From Gammaproteobacteria bacterium (lineage in GTDB: Bacteria; Pseudomonadota; Gammaproteobacteria; Eutrophobiales; Eutrophobiaceae), in contig QNEM01000009.1 in assembly GCA_003645215.1 (NCBI GenBank), forward strand, positions 1 through 21,995: DNA of 21,995 nt, written 5' to 3'. Shown here in pieces: positions 1 to 7,270 of the stretch (position 1 is the stretch's first letter; each line of letters begins with the position of its first letter). The notes under the pieces were generated by a model that was not told where the DNA came from, ran no database searches, and saw nothing but the letters and a program-made list of their open reading frames with translations. The translations under genes were made by a program, and so were the position numbers.

Positions 1-218
1 CGGCATTCAAGGAATCTGGCGGGATCGGCATTGAAGTTGTTACCGGGAGTTCAAATGCAGATGAAATAAATACTGCTGCTGCTTACGCCAGGCGCTTTGA
101 ACTATCTGGATCTGCAGGTTCTGATTTTCACGGCTATGACAATACCTGGGTCAAACTGGGGAAACTGGCTGCTATGCCAGCATCAGTCACACCGGTATGG
201 GAAAAGTGGGAAGGATAG
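1..218 (+). CDS. rnm: RNase AM / YciV-type PHP-domain 5'-3' exoribonuclease, C-terminal fragment
   Basis: The frame beginning at base 3 is open from the window edge to TAG at 216-218 and gives the last 71 residues of a protein. It contains GIGIEVVTG, an Ala-rich helix and SAGSDFH, followed by the tail TPVWEKWEG. SAGSDFH is the last metal-binding motif (Asp, His) of PHP phosphoesterases, and the spacing and tail resemble the C-terminus of E. coli YciV. That enzyme trims the 5' ends of rRNAs and degrades short RNA or 3',5'-bisphosphates in the cytosol. Only the C-terminal piece is visible, so the assignment rests on a short segment. Another PHP phosphatase subfamily is possible. The 79 bp before the next gene carry an inverted repeat (229-236 with 251-258). 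Confidence 0.75.
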   Translation, partial: AFKESGGIGIEVVTGSSNADEINTAAAYARRFELSGSAGSDFHGYDNTWVKLGKLAAMPASVTPVWEKWEG

Positions 219-247
219 TTCTGTAATAACAGATTTCTATCAAAATA

Positions 248-265
248 AATAAATCTGTCCCCTTT
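248..265 (+). repeat. Left copy of an 18-bp direct repeat bracketing the 298-909 gene
   Basis: AATAAATCTGTCCCCTTT here matches AATATATCTATCCCCTTT at 908-925 at 16 of 18 positions in the same orientation. From memory, AAATAAATCTGTCCCC-type sequences are frequent in gammaproteobacterial intergenic DNA and often lie beside REP-associated Y1 (IS200-like) transposases. No such transposase lies in this window. This copy overlaps the right arm of an inverted repeat (ACAGATTT at 229-236, AAATCTGT at 251-258). Confidence 0.6.
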
Positions 266-297
266 AATCTAATCAAACATTAGGTAACAATAGAACA

Positions 298-909
298 ATG
301 CAACAAATAAAAATACTCACTTATATCTTAGTACTAGGCCTATCTGTTCCCTCAATATACGCACAAGAAACCGGGATTCAATCAGCGTTTAATGGCGAAT
401 GGATTTTCGAAGAGGAACTGAGTGATGACACAGATGAACAAGTTGAAAAGGCAATAAAAAAATCCGGGGGCAGAGCAACCAGGAAAAAAGGCAAGAATAG
501 GTACAAAGGAGGTCCGGAGAATCAGGCCATGTATGATCATGTCTCATATGACGAAATTTTAACCATTAGTTACAAAAAACCAGAATTTCGTCTAACTTAT
601 GAAGAAGGTTTTAATAGAGTATTCCATACTGATGGTCGAGGTCGCTCAGTCAGTGCTAGCGGAAATAGCGCTGGTGACAATAAGGACTTTTCGTTTGCGA
701 GTTGGGTAAATGAAAATAAATTTATTGTAGAATCTCGCCCTCTTGATGGCGGGATTATTACCGAAACCTGTTCACTTTCGGAAGATGGGAACCAATTGAC
801 GGTGGAATTACATCTAGAACCCCGTTCCTTTATGTCTCCCATAGAAATAATTCGCGTATACAAAAAGGCAGATAATAATCCTGTGCTTATACAAAAAGGG
901 GATAAATAA
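298..909 (+). CDS. Exported protein of unknown function (203 aa)
   Basis: The protein has a clear signal peptide: Lys5, a hydrophobic core at about 6-20 and a likely SPase I cleavage after Ala22 (IYA|QE). The mature part is about 181 residues, mostly predicted beta strand, with a very basic linker around residues 54-72 and a single Cys at about 160. It has no lipobox and no second membrane segment, so a periplasmic or secreted location is likely. I recognise no family; the GEWIF start of the mature part and the alternating strands suggest a small beta-barrel or lipocalin-like fold, which is a guess. The ribosome site is poor (AGG 13 bases before ATG). The stop codon sits inside a 10-bp inverted repeat at 895-925, and 18-bp repeats bracket the gene, so it may have arrived as a unit. 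Confidence 0.75.
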   Translation: MQQIKILTYILVLGLSVPSIYAQETGIQSAFNGEWIFEEELSDDTDEQVEKAIKKSGGRATRKKGKNRYKGGPENQAMYDHVSYDEILTISYKKPEFRLTYEEGFNRVFHTDGRGRSVSASGNSAGDNKDFSFASWVNENKFIVESRPLDGGIITETCSLSEDGNQLTVELHLEPRSFMSPIEIIRVYKKADNNPVLIQKGDK

Positions 910-925
910 TATATCTATCCCCTTT
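895..925 (+). repeat. Inverted repeat over the stop codon, including right copy of the 18-bp repeat
   Basis: AAAGGGGATA (895-904) pairs perfectly with TATCCCCTTT (916-925) across an 11-nt loop that holds the TAA stop at 907-909. The right half is the second copy (908-925) of the repeat at 248-265. It could act as a weak transcription stop, but no long T-run follows, so a repeat-element boundary is as likely. Confidence 0.6.
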
Positions 926-987
926 GCTAATACGATATTTTAATCACCCGTCAACAAAAGCCATAATGATTAATTTTTGAACTTAAA

Positions 988-1125
988 GGTGCCTCTATTA
1001 ATTAGGATTTTTGCGTGAGTGCAAGGAAGCACCGCGCACAGAACCGCAGTGTACAAGTAGTACATGAGGATTCGAGCACGGAGCTGACGCCGCAATCGCG
1101 GAAAAAGACAATTAATAGAGGTGCC
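988..1125. repeat. MITE-like palindromic intergenic element (about 138 bp)
   Basis: GGTGCCTCTATTAATT (988-1003) and AATTAATAGAGGTGCC (1110-1125) form 16-bp terminal inverted repeats with 14 matches; the TG/CA pair at positions 3-4 differs. They enclose 106 bp of more GC-rich DNA that contains further short palindromes, such as GTAC repeats near 1050-1062 and CCGCAATCGCGG at 1090-1101. The right end lies 4 bp from the stop codon of the Fae-like gene read toward it. The layout (terminal inverted repeats, no ORF, intergenic) fits a non-autonomous miniature element. I believe similar sequences are dispersed in other gammaproteobacterial genomes, but that is recollection. No clear target-site duplication was found. 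Confidence 0.65.
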
Positions 1126-1129
1126 CTAA

Positions 1130-1678
1130 TTATATTTTTCCTTCCAGCCCCATCTGATAATACTTATGCACAATCTCATCCTGGTTTTCCAGTAGCCAGT
1201 CGATATCAGGTTCATTATTCATTGCCTTATGGATTGCAGCAGCAGTGGCCTTACGATGAATATCAAACAGGATTTTATGATCCAGATTATCATCAGTTGC
1301 CACGGAAGGGTTCAACCAGACTGAAATAATAATTCCCAGATCATTCGCCTTCTCTTTCGGAATATCACCATTTCTGACCGCATCAAGCACACCATTTGCA
1401 GTCGCAGCCTGCACAGTTCCCATGAGGATATTAGTATATCTCTCATTTTTGACAGTCACTTTACTGACCATCAAAGTTGATGGCCTGACCATCACATCAG
1501 TATTTAAAATGGCCAGGACACGTGTATGGCCTTTAACCTGATCTCCCAGCAAATTTGCAAACGCTGTGCCAAATGGCCCATCCAGTTCACCGATGATAAT
1601 TTCCGGCTCAGCCGCAGTACCTGGTGGTCCACCTGCAACCAACGCTTCACCTACTCGCATAACAATACGATCACTCAT
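1130..1678 (-). CDS. Fae-like protein (formaldehyde-activating enzyme homologue) lacking the catalytic His
   Basis: The 182-residue protein aligns over its length with the formaldehyde-activating enzyme family: RVGEALVAG near the N-terminus, EIIIGELDGP, a TAFANLL helix, then RPSTLMVSKVTVKN and the NILMGTVQAATANGVLDAV helix. True Fae joins formaldehyde to tetrahydromethanopterin in the cytosol of methylotrophs and uses a His in an AHIDLIIG segment (His17 of the Methylorubrum enzyme) as the proposed acid. Here that segment reads AEPEIIIG, with Glu at the His position, and the C-terminus is longer (ending MGLEGKI). It is therefore a Fae-fold paralogue whose activity cannot be assumed. No other C1 gene is nearby. 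A strong ribosome site (GAGGAGA) precedes the ATG. It follows the cNMP-binding gene by 69 bp on the same strand, so cotranscription is possible. Confidence 0.85.
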   Translation of the reverse strand: MSDRIVMRVGEALVAGGPPGTAAEPEIIIGELDGPFGTAFANLLGDQVKGHTRVLAILNTDVMVRPSTLMVSKVTVKNERYTNILMGTVQAATANGVLDAVRNGDIPKEKANDLGIIISVWLNPSVATDDNLDHKILFDIHRKATAAAIHKAMNNEPDIDWLLENQDEIVHKYYQMGLEGKI

Positions 1679-1747
1679 GTAATTCTCTCCTCAACAATAT
1701 TTAATGAAATAATAAATCTGGATTTACACAAACTACCTGGAAATATA

Positions 1748-4207
1748 CTAGTCTGAATCTCTCAACTTGTGATGATCGGTACCGCTAATCTGCCCGGCAA
1801 TATCAGAGAATAAATCGTCGGCAGCGTCCTGTGTCTTTTTCTTTGCGGCCTCTGCACGCTCCCCGATACGTTTGATATGTTCTGCCTGGGATTCTCGTCC
1901 TTCAAACTGTTTTTCTTTCTCAATTTCTTCCACTTTCCAATCACTAAGTTCAGCTTCCATTTGCTTGTTTAACCTTTCTTCTTCTTCCTTCTGTTTTAAA
2001 AGATCTTCCTCATTTCCTTCTTTTGCGGCTACTGTAATTTTTTCTTCATGTTGCGCGTCATCCAGGGCCCTTTTTGCTGCTTCGAGTTTTTCTTGTGCGC
2101 GCTTCATTTCATCTATCAGGGAACCATCATCTTTATCCCCTTGAGCAATCTTCTCAACCTGTTTTGCTTTTAACTTATCTGCATCCTCTTCTGCTACTTT
2201 CCTTTCTGCTTCTGCCGCATCCTTGACCTTATTAACCTCATTTAATTTATCCTTGATTTTCTGTGCTTCATCTTCCAACTTTGCTCTTTCATCCTTAAGT
2301 TGGGCCTGGAGTTCAGCTTTTTCCTTTTCAAATTGCTCTTTGTATTCCTCGATAATTTTTTCTGCTTCTTCTTTTGCAGCAACACGCCCGGCTTCAGCAA
2401 CCGCCTTCTCTTTTTTTGCCTGTTCCAGTTCTTCGTTGTTCTGCGCTATTTTTTCTGCAAGTTTCCGTTTTTCTTTTTCCAACAAGGCCTTTGCTTTCGC
2501 CTTGACACTCTTTTCAAGCTCAGCTTGTTTTATTCTCTGCTGTTCGGCCTCTTCTTCAATCTTCTTCTTCGCTTCCTTGACACTGTCTTTCAAACTTCTT
2601 GCTTCATCCAGTTCACGCCTGGATTCTTTAGCCTGTTTTTCAAGTTGTTCGTGTGCCTTCCTGATTTGTTTTTCTGCCCTGGCTTTCATCTCCTGAAGCT
2701 TTTTCATTTCTTCCGTGTTTTTAGTATAAATTTCTTCCAGCTTTGCCTTTTCTTCCTGCATCCGGGATTCAGCATTTTTCCTGGAGTTATCAATCTTTAT
2801 GATTTCCTGCTCGCGTGTCTTGTCAAGATCTTCTTCAGCCAGTTTTTTCTGCCTTTCAATTTCAACTCTTTCCTGCTCAAGTTTCTTCTTCTCTGCTTCT
2901 AATGCCGCCTGCTGTTTTTTATCTGTCTGCTCACTATCTGCTTTTTGTTTTTTCTCTGCCGCTTCAAGGTCAATCTTGTTTTTGGCCAGGTCTGTTTCCA
3001 GTACAGATGCCTTGACTGCGGTATCGGTAACATCATTAATAGTCTCTTCAAGACTTTCAACAGGCTCTACAATGGCTCTTTCTTGTGTTACTTCTTCTGC
3101 TGCTAGTGCAGCCTCCGTAGCTGTTGTTTGCTCGAAACCAGCTTGAGAAATTGAGACAAGACCACCCTGAAGATATGACACATGAATTCCAAACTGTGTT
3201 AGCAGAAATGCAGCTGCGGAACTTCTGCCGCCGGTATCACAATAGATAATGTAATGCGTATACGTGTTAAATTTGTCCAGTTGAGCACGTAATATATTCA
3301 AAGGAATATTTATGCTGGTTTCTATATTTGATTCTTCAAACTCTTTGGCAAATCGCACATCAACCCAGCCACCGCCTTCGCCAATAACTTTTTGAGCTTC
3401 TTCAAAAGATATTGAGTTCAAAGATGGTTTTTTGATTAGCTCTACAAAATGATCCTTACTTAGTTGCATCAAAACACCATCTGATAACATAGTAATCGTG
3501 GCGTTCCTGGTAGAATCAGTCAGTAATGCTTCTTCGCCAAAGCTATCACCCATTGATAACTCAGCTAACTTAACCGGGTCTTCTCCTTCTTTGGGAACCC
3601 TGCTGACTTCACAAGTGCCTTCCTCAATGATGTAATAATTATCACCTGGCTCTCCCTGCTTTATTACGGTATCGCCTGCATTAAATGCAACTGCCTCCAG
3701 GTAGGCGAATAGCTGCTGGATATTAGCCATTGGTAATCGGGCAAATAACTCCGACTGCAACATCTTCGTCATCCAGTCACCGGAGTCCTCTTCATCAATG
3801 TCGCTGACTCCCATCTCAACGCCTGTTTCTTCTATATCTGCTTCTTTACTGCCTTCATGCACCATCAATCTATCCAGCGTACCCCTATCCAGTCTTAAGA
3901 CCGTCACAGGAGTTTTTGCCTTGGCCGAAAATTGTCTTGGTTGTAATTGTGCGATGGCATATCTGGCATTGTCACTGCCGCCAATGATTGTGCTCTGAAC
4001 CTGTTTTCCGCCGATTAATTCCAGTTCTCCTGCCAGAACATAATAAGAGTAATTGTCTTTATCACCTTCCTTGAAAACGAATTTTTTCTTTTTAATCTCA
4101 AGCAGTTCAACGACCCCAATTACATCATTTTGTGCACTTGGTGACAGGTCACTGATCGGAATGAGTTGCTTGATGATTGCTTCGAATTGTTCTTTTTCTG
4201 CGGGCAT
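1748..4207 (-). CDS. Double cNMP-binding / rhodanese / long coiled-coil protein (819 aa)
   Basis: Four regions can be read. Residues about 10-115 look like a cyclic-nucleotide-binding fold (FKEGDKDNYSYYVLAGELEL) without the phosphate-binding cassette. Residues about 153-260 form a second, intact one: IKQGEPGDNYYIIEEGTCEV, then cassette FGEEALLTDSTRNAT at 223-237, where Glu225 and Arg234 match the ribose- and phosphate-contacting residues of CRP/PKA. Residues about 265-355 are a rhodanese domain with active loop CDTGGRS and Cys323. From about 400 to 795 the chain is almost pure Glu/Lys/Ala/Gln heptad-like coiled coil, and it ends HHKLRDSD. There is no signal peptide or membrane segment, so it is probably a cytosolic, elongated sensor or scaffold. 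Its ligand and partner are unknown. No DNA-binding domain is present, so it is not a CRP-type regulator. Confidence 0.85.
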   Translation of the reverse strand: MPAEKEQFEAIIKQLIPISDLSPSAQNDVIGVVELLEIKKKKFVFKEGDKDNYSYYVLAGELELIGGKQVQSTIIGGSDNARYAIAQLQPRQFSAKAKTPVTVLRLDRGTLDRLMVHEGSKEADIEETGVEMGVSDIDEEDSGDWMTKMLQSELFARLPMANIQQLFAYLEAVAFNAGDTVIKQGEPGDNYYIIEEGTCEVSRVPKEGEDPVKLAELSMGDSFGEEALLTDSTRNATITMLSDGVLMQLSKDHFVELIKKPSLNSISFEEAQKVIGEGGGWVDVRFAKEFEESNIETSINIPLNILRAQLDKFNTYTHYIIYCDTGGRSSAAAFLLTQFGIHVSYLQGGLVSISQAGFEQTTATEAALAAEEVTQERAIVEPVESLEETINDVTDTAVKASVLETDLAKNKIDLEAAEKKQKADSEQTDKKQQAALEAEKKKLEQERVEIERQKKLAEEDLDKTREQEIIKIDNSRKNAESRMQEEKAKLEEIYTKNTEEMKKLQEMKARAEKQIRKAHEQLEKQAKESRRELDEARSLKDSVKEAKKKIEEEAEQQRIKQAELEKSVKAKAKALLEKEKRKLAEKIAQNNEELEQAKKEKAVAEAGRVAAKEEAEKIIEEYKEQFEKEKAELQAQLKDERAKLEDEAQKIKDKLNEVNKVKDAAEAERKVAEEDADKLKAKQVEKIAQGDKDDGSLIDEMKRAQEKLEAAKRALDDAQHEEKITVAAKEGNEEDLLKQKEEEERLNKQMEAELSDWKVEEIEKEKQFEGRESQAEHIKRIGERAEAAKKKTQDAADDLFSDIAGQISGTDHHKLRDSD

Positions 4208-4257
4208 ATCTTTAATTTCTTTTAATCATTCAATAACGGCGTATATTTACACCTTTG

Positions 4258-4263
4258 ATTATA
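4258..4263 (-). promoter_or_regulatory. Candidate -10 box for the cNMP-binding/rhodanese gene
   Basis: Read on the minus strand this is a perfect TATAAT, 50 bp upstream of the ATG at 4207, in the 109-bp gap between divergent genes. No good -35 stands at the usual spacing, so it may need an activator or be fortuitous in AT-rich DNA. Confidence 0.35.
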
Positions 4264-4316
4264 TAACTGAGTCAGCGCCTAATCATACAACAATCAAACA
4301 CTTATATCTAAGAGAC

Positions 4317-5033
4317 ATGTCTGAAATAATCCCAGGAATCATCTCGAAAATCAGCCTTGATAATGTCCTGCAGCTGCCTTTAGAAGTGAATGTAATTGCA
4401 GGACTCATCGTCTTTACAGGCCTGTTATTAGCCGTCATAGCTTTTGCCAGGCTCAGGCAGAAACGACTGCTATCAGCAGGGATCTACAGTTCAATCAGCA
4501 CAGTGCTGTTGGTACTGGCTGTAGCATTGATTGCACTGTCCATGAATCTATATACCTATAACAGGATTAGTCACGAGCAGGATGTCGCAGAAATTGTATT
4601 TAAGCAGCTAGGTCCACAATATTACTCAGCCACTATCTCTTTAGCTGATGAGCATCAGAATACAGAGTACATGATAAAGGGAGATGAATGGCAACTTGAT
4701 ACACGAATCATTAAATGGAGGCCGCCAGTTTATCTTGCAGGACTGGACTCACTTTACCGCCTGGAAAGAATCTCGGGGCGCTATCGAGATGTAGAAGAAG
4801 AGAAAACAGAAAATCGCACAGTCTATTCACTGACAAAAAACGAAGGCCTGGACATCTGGTCAATCACAAAACATTACCCTTCATGGCTGCCCTGGATTGA
4901 TGCATATTACGGGTCGGCAACCTATCTGCCCATGCATGACAGCGCTCGATTTAAAATTACCTTGAGTCAGACCGGACTTCTTGCCCGACCTGTCAATGAA
5001 GCCGGTGAGGAAAGTATTCAGTTTTGGGACTAG
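4317..5033 (+). CDS. Membrane-anchored protein of unknown function (238 aa)
   Basis: The open frame runs upstream into the antisense of the neighbouring gene, but the ATG at 4317 is the first sensible start: it lies in the divergent intergenic gap and leaves a protein beginning MSEIIPGI. Two hydrophobic helices follow at about 22-42 (VNVIAGLIVFTGLLLAVIAF) and 55-77, joined by a short basic loop (RLRQKR), so both ends should lie on the same side. The remaining 160 residues are soluble and rich in beta strands and Trp/Tyr, with a conserved-looking middle (LDTRIIKWRPPVYLAGLDSLYRLE, shown here only as landmarks near 125-148). Similar small proteins in other Gammaproteobacteria are, I believe, loosely labelled as efflux-pump proteins, but nothing here resembles a transporter core. 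The function is unknown. It converges on pdsS with a REP-like element between them. Confidence 0.75.
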   Translation: MSEIIPGIISKISLDNVLQLPLEVNVIAGLIVFTGLLLAVIAFARLRQKRLLSAGIYSSISTVLLVLAVALIALSMNLYTYNRISHEQDVAEIVFKQLGPQYYSATISLADEHQNTEYMIKGDEWQLDTRIIKWRPPVYLAGLDSLYRLERISGRYRDVEEEKTENRTVYSLTKNEGLDIWSITKHYPSWLPWIDAYYGSATYLPMHDSARFKITLSQTGLLARPVNEAGEESIQFWD

Positions 5034-5070
5034 AGCTTAATTCAGGAAATCTTCGATCAAGTACGTACTT

Positions 5071-5141
5071 CGTCATGCTGGTGAATACCAGCATCCAGTA
5101 AATCATTGGTTTGACTAGATTCTGGCATGCGCCAGAATGAC
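5071..5141. repeat. REP/BIME-like double hairpin between convergent genes
   Basis: Two hairpins lie in the 153-bp gap between convergent genes: ATGCTGGT-GAAT-ACCAGCAT (5075-5094) and ATTCTGGC-ATGC-GCCAGAAT (5119-5138). The outer sequences CGTCA (5071-5075) and TGACG (5138-5142) also pair, so the whole block is an imperfect palindrome. A related half-copy sits at 19677-19704. Such CGTCAT...CCAG/CTGG...ATGACG units are common dispersed repeats. This one may also help to separate the two convergent transcripts. Confidence 0.7.
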
Positions 5142-5186
5142 GACTTAATGTATTATTGGGCTTAATCAGAGGTTCCTTAGATCAAT

Positions 5187-7259
5187 TTATTTAAAACTGA
5201 TTTTGAAAATGACACCTTCATTTTGCGGAAGATTGTTTGCTGTTATTCCTGCGTGATGAAACTCAGCAATTAACCTGGCAATGTGCAGTCCTAGTCCAAG
5301 ATGAGGCTGCTCATCTTTCTTTTGCCTGAATGAAACCATTGAATTGAATAATTCTGCCTTCATTTCAGCTGGCAGGACTGAACCATAATTTATAATACTT
5401 ATCTCTGTTGTTTTATTATCCTGCAGAATAATTTCGATTGGCTTGCCTGGCAGACTAAAATCGACCGCATTGCTGATTAATTTATCCAGCATTTGCGTAA
5501 ATAGATCGGCAGAAATATTTTTTTCTATTTTGACCGAAGGTGTCACAACCTTGAAATCGGATTCAGGATATACCAGTTGATAACCCTCACCACAACGACT
5601 GATAAGCTGTGTTAAGTCAACAGATTCAAGATCAGCAGTTTGCAATGCCTGCTCAAGCCTGGCTGCTTCACTTAATCTCAATACCAGTACATTAAGTCTT
5701 TTAATCCCTTCCTGTGCACGCTCAAGGTATTCATATCTCTTTTCTGTACTATCTGACTGCAGATTATCCAGTGACGATTGCACCACGGCCATCGGTGTTC
5801 TTAATTCATGGGACAGTTTACTGGCAAGACTTTCCAGATAATTATTATATTCCTTGTGCCGCTCCATCATACTTGCATAACTTCTGGACAGGTCGCCTAT
5901 TTCATCACTGGCACGACTCTCGGCATTCTTGCCAACCACCCTGCCATGTTCATCAATGGCATCACTGGCATCCAGACTCAAACGGCGTAGCCTGAATGAT
6001 AAACGTGTTGCATAAATAAGCAGTGTTATTGTGATAAGAAAGAAAACCAGCAAGGTTTTATTAAACAAACTCACCAGAGCGCTTCTTTGTAACATTAATA
6101 TGCTGTTTGTTGTTTCCTCAACAACAACTACACCTCTAACTTCATCATCTATCCATATCGGTGCCGCAGCCGAGACAATAATCGCTTTACCGTCAGGTGA
6201 TACCCGCCAGCGTGATGTCACGGATCCCTGTAGCGCCAGCATCACTTCATCTCCCTCTAATCTAGAAGCACCTGCCAAATCGTCTTTAAAATTTTTGGGT
6301 GAAATCGGCAGAATAAATGAATAAAAAATATTTAAAGGCTGATCAGAAAAATCACTCTGTAATTTACCCAGGGAGGACAGAACCTGTGCAGCACTATCCA
6401 GAACCCAGACACGCCGCCCATCCCTGTCATCCAGCCGTGATATAACTCTTTCAATTTCACTGGACGGTTTGAGTAATCGACCGGGCATTATTGATGTGTA
6501 ATCACCAGCAGTCCCTACACTGGATTCGATCATCTCACCCCCGGAACCTTCAATGTTCCTGACGACAAATCCCAACCTTTCATTCAGCAAATATAAAGGC
6601 AACGATATTTCCAGGTTGTAGCCCGTCTCTGTTTGCTGCCACTCTGCGGAAATATTTGTCACATGCCTGACATGCTCTTTCTCTTCATACCATTCATCAA
6701 TCACTGTATCGATTTGAAAGGGATTAAACCTGCCGGGTGCCGAGGTAGCAAAGTAATAGCGTCGCTTGACTGAATATTCGTCAGCGATAACAAGTTCTAC
6801 GTGATCACTATTCAGGATGACATCATCATTTGGCTTTTGATAGCTGACATGTGGATCCTGAACCTGTAACAAAATCTGCAGATTATTCCCCTGCTGACCG
6901 AGGATGAGTTTATAGCTGAGTTCAGCCTTTTCATCTTTCGTGTTCTCCTCCTGGTAGACCTTAGACCAGGCAAGATAATCAAGCCAGTCATCTGTATAAC
7001 CATCGAGCTGAATTGGTGTTTGTAATTTTTGAATAAAAAGAGAATGTTCTGCACTGTCCTGCGTATAAGGAAACAAGATATATTGCTCATGCAATGGTCC
7101 GGCTGCTGCTCTGGCTGCATCCATCAGTGATGATTCCAGCCCGGTTCTTAAATATCTATCAAGTTCACGCAGATACTCATAACCAAGTAATGGAATACTT
7201 AACACAGCAAGAGATAGAACCAGTAACTTCAGACGAATTGTAAATCTGAATTTCTTCAT
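5187..7259 (-). CDS. pdsS: Sortase-system sensor histidine kinase
   Basis: This 690-residue inner-membrane kinase has a transmembrane helix at about 9-26, a large periplasmic sensor, a second helix at about 400-418, a HAMP region to about 468, and a kinase core. Phosphoacceptor His484 lies in LSHELRTPM. The N box Asn597 is in LISNAVD and the last glycine box LGLGL is at 654-658. The usual DNGxG box reads NYGSVLP (about 624-630), losing the conserved Asp, so ATP binding may be atypical. The sensor at about 80-240 opens IQLDGYTDDW and continues with NSDHVELVIAD, which resembles CBM9/DOMON-like beta-sandwich domains and so hints at a carbohydrate or envelope ligand. It lies 11 bp after pdsR on the same strand, divergent from the sortase operon, which fits the proteobacterial dedicated sortase system kinase family (TIGR03785 type). 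Confidence 0.9.
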   Translation of the reverse strand: MKKFRFTIRLKLLVLSLAVLSIPLLGYEYLRELDRYLRTGLESSLMDAARAAAGPLHEQYILFPYTQDSAEHSLFIQKLQTPIQLDGYTDDWLDYLAWSKVYQEENTKDEKAELSYKLILGQQGNNLQILLQVQDPHVSYQKPNDDVILNSDHVELVIADEYSVKRRYYFATSAPGRFNPFQIDTVIDEWYEEKEHVRHVTNISAEWQQTETGYNLEISLPLYLLNERLGFVVRNIEGSGGEMIESSVGTAGDYTSIMPGRLLKPSSEIERVISRLDDRDGRRVWVLDSAAQVLSSLGKLQSDFSDQPLNIFYSFILPISPKNFKDDLAGASRLEGDEVMLALQGSVTSRWRVSPDGKAIIVSAAAPIWIDDEVRGVVVVEETTNSILMLQRSALVSLFNKTLLVFFLITITLLIYATRLSFRLRRLSLDASDAIDEHGRVVGKNAESRASDEIGDLSRSYASMMERHKEYNNYLESLASKLSHELRTPMAVVQSSLDNLQSDSTEKRYEYLERAQEGIKRLNVLVLRLSEAARLEQALQTADLESVDLTQLISRCGEGYQLVYPESDFKVVTPSVKIEKNISADLFTQMLDKLISNAVDFSLPGKPIEIILQDNKTTEISIINYGSVLPAEMKAELFNSMVSFRQKKDEQPHLGLGLHIARLIAEFHHAGITANNLPQNEGVIFKISFK

Positions 7260-7270
7260 CTATAAGTCTT

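Noticed and set aside
597..863. Minus-strand 88-codon ORF
   Set aside because: Antisense to the exported protein, with no start signals; the plus-strand frame has a signal peptide.
1015..1329. Plus-strand ORF of 104 codons
   Set aside because: It starts inside the MITE-like repeat and runs antisense through the Fae-like gene; no ribosome site or domain.
1872..3146. Several overlapping plus-strand ORFs rich in Ser, Phe and Cys
   Set aside because: They are the antisense of the Glu/Lys-rich coiled coil, whose codons give long open frames on the other strand.
1748..4207. CRP/FNR-type transcription factor
   Set aside because: It has cNMP-binding domains but no helix-turn-helix; a rhodanese domain and coiled coil follow instead.
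4053..4316. Upstream extension of the 4317 gene
   Set aside because: It would read antisense through the start of the divergent cNMP-binding gene and adds residues without sense; ATG at 4317 is preferred.
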